Shown: positions 28,501 to 36,237 of the stretch, piece by piece
Position numbering within the stretch: position 1 is the first letter of the stretch
How the letters are laid out: the number at the start of each line of letters is the position of its first letter
Assembly: GCF_007748195.1 (NCBI RefSeq)
Contig: NZ_CP037920.1
Coordinates: 6,751,959 to 6,815,958, forward strand
From: Gimesia aquarii
GTDB taxonomy: Bacteria > Planctomycetota > Planctomycetia > Planctomycetales > Planctomycetaceae
DNA: 64,000 bases
Direction: 5' to 3'
Program-made: the position numbers and the translations under genes
The notes under the pieces: model-generated
The model's database searches: none
The model's input: only the letters and a program-made list of their open reading frames with translations
What the model was told of the DNA's origin: nothing

Positions 28501-28881
28501 ATGGAAGAAACTCATTCTGAACCTCCCGAAGAAAAAAAGAAGGGGCCTATCTGGACTCATCAGCTACCGTTGGAGCGTGAAACCTGCATCTTCATCCTGG
28601 TGAATGCGCTCGATGTCTTCATGACTTATATCCTGTTGGTGACAGGTAATTTCAGAGAGTCAAACCAGATCGCGAATTTCTTTCTCGCCAGTTGGGGAAT
28701 CAAAGGAATGGTCTATTTTAAATTTGGACTGGTTGCGGTCGTGACGATAATTGCACAAATCGTTGCCAGGAAAAAGTTCAACACAGGACGCAACTTATTG
28801 AACTTCGGCTCGTTGGTTGTAGCAGGAGTTGTGATTTATAGTGTCGCACTCTTTATTCGGTCGGGGTACCTGTTTGGCTAA
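28501..28881 (+). CDS. DUF5658 small membrane protein
   Basis: A 126-residue membrane protein with three helices, at about residues 32-50, 70-90 and 100-122. The charged N-terminus (EETHSEPPEEKKKGP) should be cytoplasmic. The segment NALDVFMTYILLVTGNFRESN resembles the DUF5658 family, which has no known function. It is 45 bases downstream of the isomerase-like gene on the same strand, so co-transcription is likely. Its ATG is preceded by GTGAGCTTTGATC. It converges on rsmE. Confidence 0.75.
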   Translation: MEETHSEPPEEKKKGPIWTHQLPLERETCIFILVNALDVFMTYILLVTGNFRESNQIANFFLASWGIKGMVYFKFGLVAVVTIIAQIVARKKFNTGRNLLNFGSLVVAGVVIYSVALFIRSGYLFG

Positions 28882-28904
28882 TGAGACCGGCCCTTCCCCG
28901 CCGC

Positions 28905-29636
28905 TCACCCCGGCTGGTCGGTAGTCAGGCGAATCAACCCGGCAAATAAAATCGCCGCCGTTTCAATTCGTAATATCCCCTTGCTCAACTTGATCGGCTT
29001 TGCGCCTTGTTCCAATGCCGATTCGAGCTCTTCAGGAGAAAAACCTCCTTCTGGCCCAATCAGTAATACCAAAGAGCCGGACGAAGCGTTTGTTGAATTC
29101 ATGTTCAAAACATCGAGCCTTGTTCCCTCTGGATCCGCAACTAACATCTGAGACTCGGAGCGAGAGGCTTCTTCTAAAAAATCATCCCACTTCTGCAGAG
29201 CCCCTAATTCCATCATGCGGGTTTGACCTGACTGCTTCGCTGCCGCGACGATCGTCTGTTGTAATTTTTTCAAACGGTTCTCGCCCGGATCAACACTACT
29301 ACGTTCGGTAATCAGGGGCACCAACTTATTGACACCTAACTCCGCTGCCTTCTCAACCAACCAGCGAAAGCGATCTCCTTTCGGGACTGCAGTGGCTAAA
29401 ATCAAGGGAACCTGTGTCTCAACAGGGGTTTCGCGTCGCTCGCTCACCTTAATTTCGATGGTTTTGCGTGAGGTTTTTATAATGACACCCTCTGCTTCAG
29501 CTCCCGTTCCGTTAAATACCAGCACAGAATCACCGACCTGCAGGCGTAAGACGTGTAGCCCGTGATGTGCTTCGCCGCCTTCCAAAAGCAACTGATCGGG
29601 GTCTAAAGAACCTTCAAAATAAAATCGGTGTGGCAT
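28905..29636 (-). CDS. rsmE: 16S rRNA (uracil-1498-N3)-methyltransferase
   Basis: A 243-residue SPOUT-family methyltransferase that modifies U1498 in 16S rRNA helix 44. The N-terminal PUA-like domain begins HRFYFEGSLDPDQLLLEGGEAHHGLHVLRLQVGD. The SPOUT knot has the hallmarks LATAVPKGDRFRWLVEKAAELGVNKLVPLITERSSV, AAKQSGQTRMMELG, LLIGPEGGFSPEELE and the terminal LRIETAAI. Length is normal for the family. It converges on the DUF5658 gene. Confidence 0.94.
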   Translation of the reverse strand: MPHRFYFEGSLDPDQLLLEGGEAHHGLHVLRLQVGDSVLVFNGTGAEAEGVIIKTSRKTIEIKVSERRETPVETQVPLILATAVPKGDRFRWLVEKAAELGVNKLVPLITERSSVDPGENRLKKLQQTIVAAAKQSGQTRMMELGALQKWDDFLEEASRSESQMLVADPEGTRLDVLNMNSTNASSGSLVLLIGPEGGFSPEELESALEQGAKPIKLSKGILRIETAAILFAGLIRLTTDQPG

Positions 29637-30012
29637 AAATGCTTTCGGAATGAGTTAAACCAGACTGAATCCAGGTTGATTACAGTATCTGCAAGTCTAT
29701 TTGCACCAAGAAAAAATCGTGTTGAAACCGCTCTAGTTAAATGGGACGCCCTTTAGAAAAACTTTAAGCTCTTTAAAATGCGTAAGTTGGACAAACATAG
29801 AATAGCCGGGTGGTGCTCAGTCATGCCGATGGTATCGAATGACCGATTTTAACAATCAGGGAAACTTCACACTCAGAGCAGGCTATTCATCTAGCCCTCT
29901 GAACATGGCGTCTCTTTCATTGGATGGTATCTCGATCCCTGTACGTTCTGCAAGGAAAAGAGAATCTGGACAGATCGATTCTCACCCAAAATTCAACAGG
30001 TCAAAAAGAATT

Positions 30013-30849
30013 ATGTATTGCGATTTCTGGAATTTCACACAAGCTCCCTTCAATCAACGACTGGATCTGGAATATTTTTTCGAAAGCGAGCTCCACGAAG
30101 AGGCGCTCGCACGGCTTTTATTTGTCGCTGAAGAACAAAAAAAAGGCGCTGTCTTTACAGGTCCTTCGGGCACAGGTAAAACACTCACCCTGAAAGTACT
30201 TCAGTATTTATTGAAACGCAGCCCGCATCGCTGTGAATACATTGATCTCCTTGGCTTAACAGAAGAGGAATTTCTGTGGCAGGTCTGTGCCCAGTTACGT
30301 CTGGGGCCAGCTCACACGACCGCACTGCCTCAACTTTGGCGATCCCTGGCCGATTATCTCACTGGTCTCCAATTGACTCAAAGCCGCGTCATCTTGCTCC
30401 TGGATCATGTGGATAAAAGTCATGCTGAGTGTCTCAAGTCGATTGAACGGTTACTGCATTCCGGAAACCAGGAATACCCTTCGTTATCTATTGTGACGAC
30501 CTTTGAAAATTTGAACTCCGGACAGGCAGCCAACGTATCTCATTTATCAGATCTCGCCATCGAACTCGCGCCATTCGACCTGGAAACGACCCAAAACTAT
30601 ATCGTTCATCGTCTGAGTCAATCAGGTTGTTCAAAGTCTGTGTTTACTGATGACGCATTCGAAGAAATTCAGAAAACGGCAGAAGGAACGCCACAAAAAA
30701 TCAATCAGATTTGTGATCTAGCACTCCTGGCAGGATATGAGCAAAGTCTGGAAGAAATAGACTCGAGCGTGATCAAAAGTGCAAACCTTGAAATAAAAGG
30801 CGCTCCTACATCCACAAACCGCATTTCCGAAGTCATGCAAGGTGTATAG
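30013..30849 (+). CDS. ExeA-like AAA+ ATPase
   Basis: From the ATG at 30013 the protein has 278 residues and begins MYCDFWNFTQAPFN, which is the ExeA/GspA-family opening (MYxxFxxxxxxPF). Walker A is GPSGTGKT at about 50-57 and Walker B lies in VILLLDHVD. The C-terminal region contains LAPFDLETTQNYIVHRL and a sensor/lid helix. The family includes the ATPase of ExeAB, which helps assemble secretion pores, and transposon-associated cousins such as TnsC-like proteins. Planctomycetes have many paralogs with no assigned role. An upstream frame to 29839 adds 58 residues unlike the family. The 376 bases between rsmE and 30013 hold no other gene that I see. Confidence 0.78.
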   Translation: MYCDFWNFTQAPFNQRLDLEYFFESELHEEALARLLFVAEEQKKGAVFTGPSGTGKTLTLKVLQYLLKRSPHRCEYIDLLGLTEEEFLWQVCAQLRLGPAHTTALPQLWRSLADYLTGLQLTQSRVILLLDHVDKSHAECLKSIERLLHSGNQEYPSLSIVTTFENLNSGQAANVSHLSDLAIELAPFDLETTQNYIVHRLSQSGCSKSVFTDDAFEEIQKTAEGTPQKINQICDLALLAGYEQSLEEIDSSVIKSANLEIKGAPTSTNRISEVMQGV

Positions 30850-30899
30850 AATAGAGTGTTACTCACAGACACTCCCCTTACCTTAGAAGACGATACGAA

Positions 30900-31595
30900 A
30901 TGCACATCTGCTTGTTTGATATTGATGGAACATTGATCGATACCGGTGGAGCCGGCCAACGCTCGATCTTGCATATGCTGGAAGAAGAGTTTCAGGTCTC
31001 CGCTCCCGTTGAAGGGATTCCCACCGCAGGGAGAACCGATCATGCCATCATGACGGATCTGTTCAAGTATTTTAATATTCCCAATACCAGCGAGAATCGA
31101 AAACGATTTGAAACAGGGTATCTGAATCTGCTTGCAGAAAAACTAAAAGAGAAACGAGGGCGCGTGCTGCCAGGAATCAAATCCATTCTGGAAGCGCTCT
31201 CCCAACACGCGCATGTCGACCTGGGTCTGCTGACTGGCAATTTTGAACATGGAGCTCGTCAAAAGCTGGAACACTACGATCTGGACCACTTTTTTGAGTT
31301 TGGTGCCTATGGTGATCATCATTCAGACCGAAACGACGTCGCTCATGTAGCATTGAACCAGATTCAAGAACGTCATGCTCCAGAATTACTCGAAGCTGCT
31401 TCGATTTGGGTCATCGGAGATACTCCCAGCGATATTCACTGTGCTCGCGCAATTGGGGCTAATGTCATCGCTGTCGCCACGGGCGTTTATTCACTGGAGG
31501 AACTCAGAGATTGCGAGCCTGACTACCTGTTTGCACATCTTGAAGAGATCGAACCCGTTCTTTCGCTCTTCCCTCCACCAGAAAACAAAAACTAA
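30900..31595 (+). CDS. HAD-superfamily phosphatase (phosphoglycolate phosphatase-like)
   Basis: A 231-residue HAD hydrolase. Motif I is CLFDIDGTLIDTGG with nucleophile and acid Asp, motif II is LGLLTGNF, and motif III/IV is VIGDTPSDIHCARAIGA. A helical cap sits between motif I and II (about residues 17-100), as in phosphoglycolate and beta-phosphoglucomutase-like members. Its specific substrate is unknown. The gene is 50 bases after the ExeA-like gene and may share its transcript. Its stop codon overlaps that of the convergent SOS-peptidase gene by four bases (31592-31595). Confidence 0.85.
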   Translation: MHICLFDIDGTLIDTGGAGQRSILHMLEEEFQVSAPVEGIPTAGRTDHAIMTDLFKYFNIPNTSENRKRFETGYLNLLAEKLKEKRGRVLPGIKSILEALSQHAHVDLGLLTGNFEHGARQKLEHYDLDHFFEFGAYGDHHSDRNDVAHVALNQIQERHAPELLEAASIWVIGDTPSDIHCARAIGANVIAVATGVYSLEELRDCEPDYLFAHLEEIEPVLSLFPPPENKN

Positions 31596-32278
31596 AACAA
31601 CGTTTTCTGTTCCTGGATCGGTGCAATACATTCAGGAGAATCATGGGCCACTTTATTCACATAGGAACTGACTGGAAACGCCTCCATTTCCTCTGCTGGA
31701 AAAGTCTGCAGCAAACTCTCCAACTGCGGAATGGGCGTGCGTTCTGAACCCAGCCAACGATTAAATTGATTTGGCTCCAGAATCACGGGCATGCGGGGAT
31801 GAATTGATTCTAACAATGTATTCGCCGCAGTCGTTAACACAGAGCAGGTCCCTAATTCAGTACCATCGGGCCCCTGCCATTGCTCCCATAATCCAGCCAT
31901 CGCAAACAAAGGCGACTCTTTCAAACGTACACACATCGCCTGTTTCGAACGATTTCCCGCACTCTTCCATTCGTAAAAGCCATTCGCGGGAATGAGACAT
32001 CTGCGATAGCGAAACGCGCCTTTGAAACTCGGTTTTGTTGCAGCGGTTTCCGAACGCGCATTGATCATCGCCTGTCCTGAGGCGGGATCTTTTGACCAGC
32101 CGGGGATCAAACCCCACTGAAAATGGTTTACTTGAAAACCATTCCGGCTGTTGGTGATTGCTAAAACCGGCTGTGAAGGAGCAATATTAAAACGAGGAGA
32201 GATCCGTGGAAATCGTACCATCTGGAATAATTTCATGATCTCTTCATCAGGCGAAAATAAGAAAAATCGTGCACACAT
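31592..32278 (-). CDS. yedK: SOS response-associated peptidase (YedK/HMCES family)
   Basis: The start at 32278 gives MCARFF with Cys2, the obligatory nucleophile that links to abasic sites in single-stranded DNA. The frame runs farther upstream (to 32335), but processing of the initiator methionine to expose Cys2 makes 32278 the only sensible start. The rest of the family set is visible: INARSET with the active-site Asn, ANGFYEWK with the Glu, and HPRMPVIL with the His. The protein has 228 residues. Its role is shielding abasic sites at replication forks. It shares its last four bases with the convergent HAD gene. Confidence 0.92.
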   Translation of the reverse strand: MCARFFLFSPDEEIMKLFQMVRFPRISPRFNIAPSQPVLAITNSRNGFQVNHFQWGLIPGWSKDPASGQAMINARSETAATKPSFKGAFRYRRCLIPANGFYEWKSAGNRSKQAMCVRLKESPLFAMAGLWEQWQGPDGTELGTCSVLTTAANTLLESIHPRMPVILEPNQFNRWLGSERTPIPQLESLLQTFPAEEMEAFPVSSYVNKVAHDSPECIAPIQEQKTLF

Positions 32279-32418
32279 AATCTCAATTTGCCTTCTTTTG
32301 TTTTCTGTAAACTCTATGATATTCATTGAAATCAATTCAATACAGTTTAATTGATTTCAGGCTGAATCACCATCCCGCGGTCATCAGACACAAATCTCAC
32401 GTTTGAACTTTTACAGGA

Positions 32419-33381
32419 ATGAATGGAATGCCCCCCTTGCGAAATATTGGAAAGACGGAGATTCAAATTACCCCCATCGCGATGGGGTGCTGGCCGATTT
32501 CCGGAGTCACAAGCGTTGATGTCACCGAACAGGCAAGTCTGGCGACGTTAAATGCGGCCCTTGATTCCGGCATCAATTTTTTTGATACCGCTTATTGCTA
32601 CGGCTATGATGGAGAAAGTGAGCAATTGATAGCAAAAGCACTAGGAGATAAACGAGACCAGATTGTAATCGCTACTAAAGGTGGCATCCATTGGGCTGAC
32701 AGAAAGCAAATACGAGATGCATCACCAGCACGAATCAAACAGGAATGTGATGAAAGTCTGAAGCGACTGCAGACAGACCGAGTGGAACTTTACTACTTAC
32801 ATGGTCCCGATCCTGAAATTCCAGTAAGTGAATCAGCGGGTGCGTTCAAAGAATTACTGGAGGCCGGAAAAATTCTGTCTGTTGGGGTTTCAAATTTTAC
32901 GCTGGAACAGCTTCAGGAATTTGCTGCTGTCTGTCCGATCTCTGCCTATCAACCGCGCTACAACATGTTACAGCGCGATATTGAACAAGACCGTTTGCCC
33001 TGGTGCATCGAGAACGATGTTTCTGTCATGGTTTATTGGCCTCTCATGAAAGGACTACTCGCTGGCAAACTCCCACGCGATTATCAGTTCGCTCCCGAAG
33101 ATGGCAGACGAAAATATCCTATGTTTCATGGAGAAGAATGGGAAAAGAATCAGGACTTTCTCGACCAATTGAAAATATTAGCAGAAGAGTATCAACGCAC
33201 AATCGCTCAAATTGTAATCAGTTGGACGATTCAGCAGACGGGCATCACGTGTGCGTTATGTGGCGCAAAGCGACCTGAGCAAATCGAAGAAAATGCACAA
33301 GCAATGAATTTTGAGCTAACATCTTCACAACTCGAATCAATTGACCACCTCATTCAACAACGTGGCACGATTCATTCCTGA
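32419..33381 (+). CDS. Aldo/keto reductase
   Basis: A 320-residue (alpha/beta)8-barrel NAD(P)H oxidoreductase. The active-site set is visible: FFDTAYCYG (Asp and Tyr), the IATKGG Lys and YYLHGPDP His. NADP-binding segments include VGVSNFTLEQLQEF and the C-terminal AQIVISWTIQQTG with the phosphate-contact region ALCGAKRPEQIEENAQAM. It belongs to the yeast-beta-subunit/YghZ-like side of the family; the physiological substrate is unknown. It starts at 32419 and is divergent from yedK. Confidence 0.9.
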   Translation: MNGMPPLRNIGKTEIQITPIAMGCWPISGVTSVDVTEQASLATLNAALDSGINFFDTAYCYGYDGESEQLIAKALGDKRDQIVIATKGGIHWADRKQIRDASPARIKQECDESLKRLQTDRVELYYLHGPDPEIPVSESAGAFKELLEAGKILSVGVSNFTLEQLQEFAAVCPISAYQPRYNMLQRDIEQDRLPWCIENDVSVMVYWPLMKGLLAGKLPRDYQFAPEDGRRKYPMFHGEEWEKNQDFLDQLKILAEEYQRTIAQIVISWTIQQTGITCALCGAKRPEQIEENAQAMNFELTSSQLESIDHLIQQRGTIHS

Positions 33382-33403
33382 GACGAATCGTGCGTTCGCT
33401 GGG

Positions 33404-34069
33404 TTACGGTAGTGTCAAACCTTCTCGAATCGAATACCGGGCCAATTCAACTCGATCATGTATTCCCAGTTTATGCATGATACGATATTTGTGACTATCA
33501 ATGGATTTCTCAGAGAGATGCATGGAGCGAGCGACTTCTTTGACACTCTTCCCTCGCGCCAAATGTCTGAGTACTTCGATTTGACGGGATGTCAGAGATG
33601 TAAGCATGCTCTCTGATTGAATTGAGTAGCAATTCTTTTTGTGATCAAAGATCAGCCGTTCCTGTACGGGCTGCGAAAAGCAATATTCGCCGCGAGCAGC
33701 TTTCTTGATTGCATGAATCAAAGACTCAATTGGTTCACCTTTTAATAGATAGCCTACCGCGTTGACCCTTAAAGCCAAGTCAATGAAAATATCAGAAAGA
33801 TAGCCTGTGAGGAAAATCATTTTTGTGTTTTTTAATCTTGTCGAAATTTCTTCGGCAATATCAAAAGAGCCACGACCTGGTAACTCAACATCCAAGATGA
33901 CAACATCTGGCTGAGTTTCCAGAACCAGAGCTAGTCCCTCATCAGCATTCGCTGCCGATCCTACGACTTCAATTCCTGAGTCGTTCTGAAAGCGTGAAAC
34001 CAACGAATCTACAAGCATTAAATGGTCATCTACCAAAACAACACGTATTAGGTCAGTCGAAGTAAGCAT
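33404..34069 (-). CDS. NarL/FixJ-type response regulator
   Basis: A 221-residue response regulator. The receiver domain has the acidic pair D14-D15 (VLVDDH), the phospho-acceptor D60 (VVILDVELPG), a Thr in FLTGY and a Lys in YLLKGEP. The C-terminal LuxR-type helix-turn-helix begins LTSRQIEVLRHLARGKSVKEVARSMHLSEKSIDSHKYRIM. It should bind DNA when phosphorylated. Directly upstream, on the same strand, is the 84-residue H-box protein. Together they look like a two-gene unit: a phosphotransfer-type helper and its regulator. Confidence 0.92.
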   Translation of the reverse strand: MLTSTDLIRVVLVDDHLMLVDSLVSRFQNDSGIEVVGSAANADEGLALVLETQPDVVILDVELPGRGSFDIAEEISTRLKNTKMIFLTGYLSDIFIDLALRVNAVGYLLKGEPIESLIHAIKKAARGEYCFSQPVQERLIFDHKKNCYSIQSESMLTSLTSRQIEVLRHLARGKSVKEVARSMHLSEKSIDSHKYRIMHKLGIHDRVELARYSIREGLTLP

Positions 34070-34143
34070 TATGGCCCCCGATAAAAATTGTGAAGAGAAT
34101 TTATAGACATCAATTAACTAATGGTTCAATCTACATTCCGCTT

Positions 34144-34398
34144 TTATTGTTTCTGAGTTCCTTCTAATAGAGTGTTACATTTCGTAGAGAGTTCACGAAT
34201 TTGACTTGCTGCCGATTCCACTAAAGGATCTAGATCTTTTAATACACTAACCAGTTCCGCTTTGATTTCTGCTGAGGGTAATACCCCCAGGTAATCATGC
34301 TGACACCGCAATACTGTCAAAAAATTATTTAACTGATGACAAGTTTTTCTAACCTCTTGTGCAAACTCAAAATCATCCGCTTGATGTGTTTGCGTCAT
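34144..34398 (-). CDS. Stand-alone histidine-kinase-like dimerisation (H-box) protein
   Basis: An 84-residue helical protein. Residues 13-35 (AQEVRKTCHQLNNFLTVLRC...) match the H-box of NtrB/hybrid-type histidine kinases, usually (A)HDxNNxLT, with the phospho-accepting His at H21 and the LNNxLT pattern kept. The remainder (about 38-78) is a second helix. There is no catalytic ATPase domain, so it cannot autophosphorylate itself. It is 74 bases upstream of the NarL-type regulator on the same strand. It could be a phosphotransfer shuttle or an inhibitor that competes for the regulator. The assignment is inference from motif and context. Confidence 0.6.
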   Translation of the reverse strand: MTQTHQADDFEFAQEVRKTCHQLNNFLTVLRCQHDYLGVLPSAEIKAELVSVLKDLDPLVESAASQIRELSTKCNTLLEGTQKQ

Positions 34399-35176
34399 AG
34401 GTTTTCAACTCATTTTTTTTGATAAGGTGAAACTACTAATTATATCAGCATGAATTACTATCAAACTGAACGTAATCCTCTGACTTCACGATGAGAAATG
34501 TTGAATCGTTCAGCATGAAAGGGCTAATGTGTTTTCGGATCGATCAAAAGCAGAGGTGCAAAGCTGTAAAAATGAATCATTACCTATAACTCACGTATAC
34601 CAATAGTAAACCATCTGGAATCAATTACTCAACAGCAAGTTCTGATTATTGTCAAATTCGATTTTCTCTAACACTATAGCGCCATTGGTTCAAAAGAGTA
34701 ATTAAAATGAAAACGCTTATCTCGATATTCAGAGCTGTTTATCTCATTTAAAATACTCTCAACAAAGAAACAGATAACTCTTTGATTCCACTACAAAATG
34801 GAGGTTTATCACGCATTCCTTTCGGCTGACAGTCATTCACTTCTCCTTAATAGTTATTGTCATGTCGGAGGCATTTCTTACTATCCCTGAAGAGTAATAC
34901 CTCCACTACATTCCTCAAATTCGGAATACATGGCAATCTTCCAGCAAGGGAGCAATTTTTCTTAGCAGTATCGTGTTGATATTTTGTCACATCCAATTTT
35001 TCGTGATCTATGTTCTAAATGCACAACAATTTGAAAACGCATATTCGGCTTTTCAAAAAAGGTGTTGATTTCAGTCATCAACATCAGAATTCAAAAAGTA
35101 ACATAATTTTCTCGAATTACCCGACAAGAATCGATTTATAGAACTTGAACGATTCTCAGGAAACAGGAACGCGATA
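34399..35176. other. Long intergenic region between divergent signalling genes
   Basis: A 778-base AT-rich gap with no credible gene on either strand. It lies between the divergent H-box/NarL unit and the CheX-CheY-GGDEF unit. The only structure I can point to is an imperfect hairpin from GGAGG at 34867-34871 to CCTCC at 34900-34904. Such a long space before a signalling operon usually carries regulatory sites or a small RNA, but I cannot identify one. Confidence 0.4.
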
Positions 35177-35665
35177 ATGACATCAACTGCTACAGGTAAA
35201 TCGGAACTGACAGCTGAGTTTGTGAACCCGATCATCAGCTCAACAGTATCTGTTTTTGAAATGATGCTGGAATGCACACCAAAGCGGACAGGATTGAGTT
35301 TAAAAGCAGATCACATCCCTCAACACGAGCTAAGCGCAGTGATTGGAATTTCGGGAAAAGCAGCCGGAACTCTCGTTCTGAGTTTATCTAAAAGTGTTGG
35401 CATTGGAGTATTAGATCGACTCGTTGGAATTTCAACAGACGAAATTAACGATGAGGTCTGCGATGCAGTTTGCGAATTAGCGAACATGATTGCAGGGTCA
35501 GCAAAAGCTCAACTTGAGCATCTGGAAGCATCAATCAGTATCCCCAATATTATCACCGGAATTGGACACACGGTACATTACCCTTCTAATGTAATCCCCA
35601 TTTGTATTGCATTCGATTCCGAGATTGGAACATTCACTATTGAAGCAGGGTTTTCAGATAAATAA
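35177..35665 (+). CDS. cheX: CheX-type chemotaxis phosphatase domain protein
   Basis: A 162-residue single-domain protein of the CheX/CheC family. The key ExxN phosphatase motif is present at E100-L-A-N103, in EVCDAVCELANMIAGSAKAQLE. The strand GTLVLSLSKSVGIGVLDRLVG and the C-terminal strand IPICIAFDSEIGTFTIEAGF match the fold. CheX removes phosphate from CheY-P. The next gene is a single-domain CheY-like receiver, so this pair probably sets the lifetime of that phosphate signal. There is no chemotaxis kinase (CheA) or receptor in the window. Confidence 0.88.
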   Translation: MTSTATGKSELTAEFVNPIISSTVSVFEMMLECTPKRTGLSLKADHIPQHELSAVIGISGKAAGTLVLSLSKSVGIGVLDRLVGISTDEINDEVCDAVCELANMIAGSAKAQLEHLEASISIPNIITGIGHTVHYPSNVIPICIAFDSEIGTFTIEAGFSDK

Positions 35666-35729
35666 AACGCTGATTCCACACTAACTTGTTTTGAAAGACT
35701 AACCGACTTAAAAAATAAAGGCCATTCCA

Positions 35730-36095
35730 ATGAAAGTTTTACTTGTTGATGACTCTGGAACAATGAGAACGATTCAAAAGCGTTGCTTGTTGAAATTGAA
35801 CATTGAAGATGTGACAGAAGCAGAAGATGGAGTTCAAGCATTAGAATGCTTTGAAGCTTCCACATTCGATATCGTACTCAGCGACTGGAACATGCCAAAT
35901 ATGGATGGACTTCAACTTCTGAAAGAAATCCGCCAGCGTAATAAAGACATTCCTGTGATCATGATTACAACCGAAGCAGAACGTGCACGCGTTGTCACCG
36001 CGATTCAGGCTGGTGTCTCTGACTATCTTGTCAAACCGTTTACACCAGACAGTTTGAAAAGCAAGTTGGAACGTTGGGTTACATCAAACGCATAA
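35730..36095 (+). CDS. cheY: CheY-like single-domain response regulator
   Basis: A 121-residue receiver domain. Key residues: D7-D8 (LLVDDSGTMR), phospho-acceptor D52 (VLSDWNMPNMDG), T81 in MITTEAE and K102 in LVKPFTP. The sequence DWNMPNMDG is typical of chemotaxis CheY. It has no output domain, so it acts by docking. It is 64 bases after cheX and 142 bases before the HDOD-GGDEF gene on the same strand; the three probably form a module in which CheX dephosphorylates CheY. Its partner could be the downstream diguanylate cyclase. Confidence 0.93.
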   Translation: MKVLLVDDSGTMRTIQKRCLLKLNIEDVTEAEDGVQALECFEASTFDIVLSDWNMPNMDGLQLLKEIRQRNKDIPVIMITTEAERARVVTAIQAGVSDYLVKPFTPDSLKSKLERWVTSNA

Positions 36096-36237
36096 TGTCA
36101 TTCAGGGATGCAGTGATTGATCAGAAGTAGCATCACTTCTAATCTGCTCTCAGAAATCCAGAGCCAGCTAGAATGATTCTTGTTCTGAAAACGACCACAT
36201 TTTTCATTGAATTGCATTGCCAAAAAGGTTTTAGATA

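Noticed and set aside
35578..35865. Minus-strand frame across cheX and cheY
   Set aside because: Opposite-strand shadow of two well-supported genes.
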